In this document: one piece after another, positions 62,724 through 62,803 of the stretch
How the letters are laid out: every line of letters begins with the position of its first letter
Numbering within the stretch: position 1 is the stretch's first letter
Assembly (NCBI GenBank): GCA_021202845.1
Contig: JAJQCF010000014.1
Location: 1 to 62,803 of the forward strand
Direction: 5' to 3'
DNA length: 62,803 nt
DNA from: Oscillospiraceae bacterium
GTDB lineage: Bacteria; Bacillota; Clostridia; Oscillospirales; Oscillospiraceae
Notes under the pieces: model-generated
Told to the model about the DNA's origin: nothing
What the model saw: the letters and a program-made list of their open reading frames with translations, nothing else
Database searches by the model: none
Translations under genes and position numbers: made by a program

Positions 62724-62803
62724 GTGTTTTTGTTGCTTTTTCTCGGTTTCGGAAAATAGTACATTAAATGCGAAAGGAAGCGAACCGCTTCCCGACGCAT
62801 TTA

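Overview
The window reads as a chromosomal segment of an anaerobic Bacillota, most likely a Clostridia/Oscillospiraceae-type gut bacterium. Pointers are the IspH-ribosomal-protein-S1 fusion, a GerW/YtfJ-type sporulation protein, type III glutamine synthetase, an ammonium transporter fused to a PII domain, an ACGX-type radical-SAM peptide system, and the gene orders ytfJ-scpB-scpA and plsX-rnc-Elp3-like. Core genes are GC-rich. Several accessory stretches are visibly more AT-rich. No rRNA or CRISPR array is seen; one tRNA gene (Pro, CGG) lies at the right end.

Layout. (1) About 1-14.2 kb is an accessory catabolic island. It is bounded on the left by the C-terminal end of an IS5-type transposase and on the right by a 29-bp repeat that recurs inverted at 28.6 kb. 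It holds three paralogous L-fucose/arabinose-isomerase-like proteins, two small partner proteins with an acyl-carrier-like C-terminal half, an old-yellow-enzyme-type Fe-S flavoenzyme, a SufE-like protein, a DASS-type anion transporter, an amidohydrolase and two LysR regulators. The arrangement suggests import and reduction of an unsaturated organic acid followed by ring opening, but the substrate is unknown. This is the best candidate for an undescribed system. (2) 14.2-15.8 kb: SSB-like protein, DNA-deoxyinosine glycosylase, acidic membrane-anchored protein. (3) 15.9-21.8 kb: nitrogen assimilation (glnA, amt-PII, asnB), with leader hairpins ahead of glnA and asnB. (4) 22-25.9 kb: murA, rlmH, a DUF2007-like protein and phosphoglucomutase. 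(5) 26-28.6 kb: HxlR regulator, a six-cysteine ACGX-repeat peptide and its radical SAM/SPASM enzyme, followed by a broken nitroreductase and a truncated PPOX-family gene.

(6) 28.8-34.8 kb: rodA, a PH-domain membrane protein, a KdpDE-like two-component system without kdpABC, an MNT-HEPN pair and a MATE exporter. (7) 34.9-43.4 kb (minus strand): an RpiR-family regulator with a candidate autoregulatory operator, a BaiN/HI0933-type flavoprotein, cmk, plsC, ispH-S1 and valS. (8) 43.5-48.6 kb (minus): site-2 protease, scpA, scpB, a DUF2953 protein, ytfJ, a D-Ala-D-Ala carboxypeptidase and rluB. (9) 48.8-49.9 kb: an AT-richer SLH-CAP surface protein. (10) 50-58.3 kb (minus): a tightly overlapping run of a SpoU methyltransferase, dprA, topA, trmFO, plsX, rnc and an Elp3-like radical SAM protein. 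(11) 58.5-62.8 kb: a GyrI-like protein, deoC, a DUF262/HNH GmrSD-type defence protein and tRNA-Pro.
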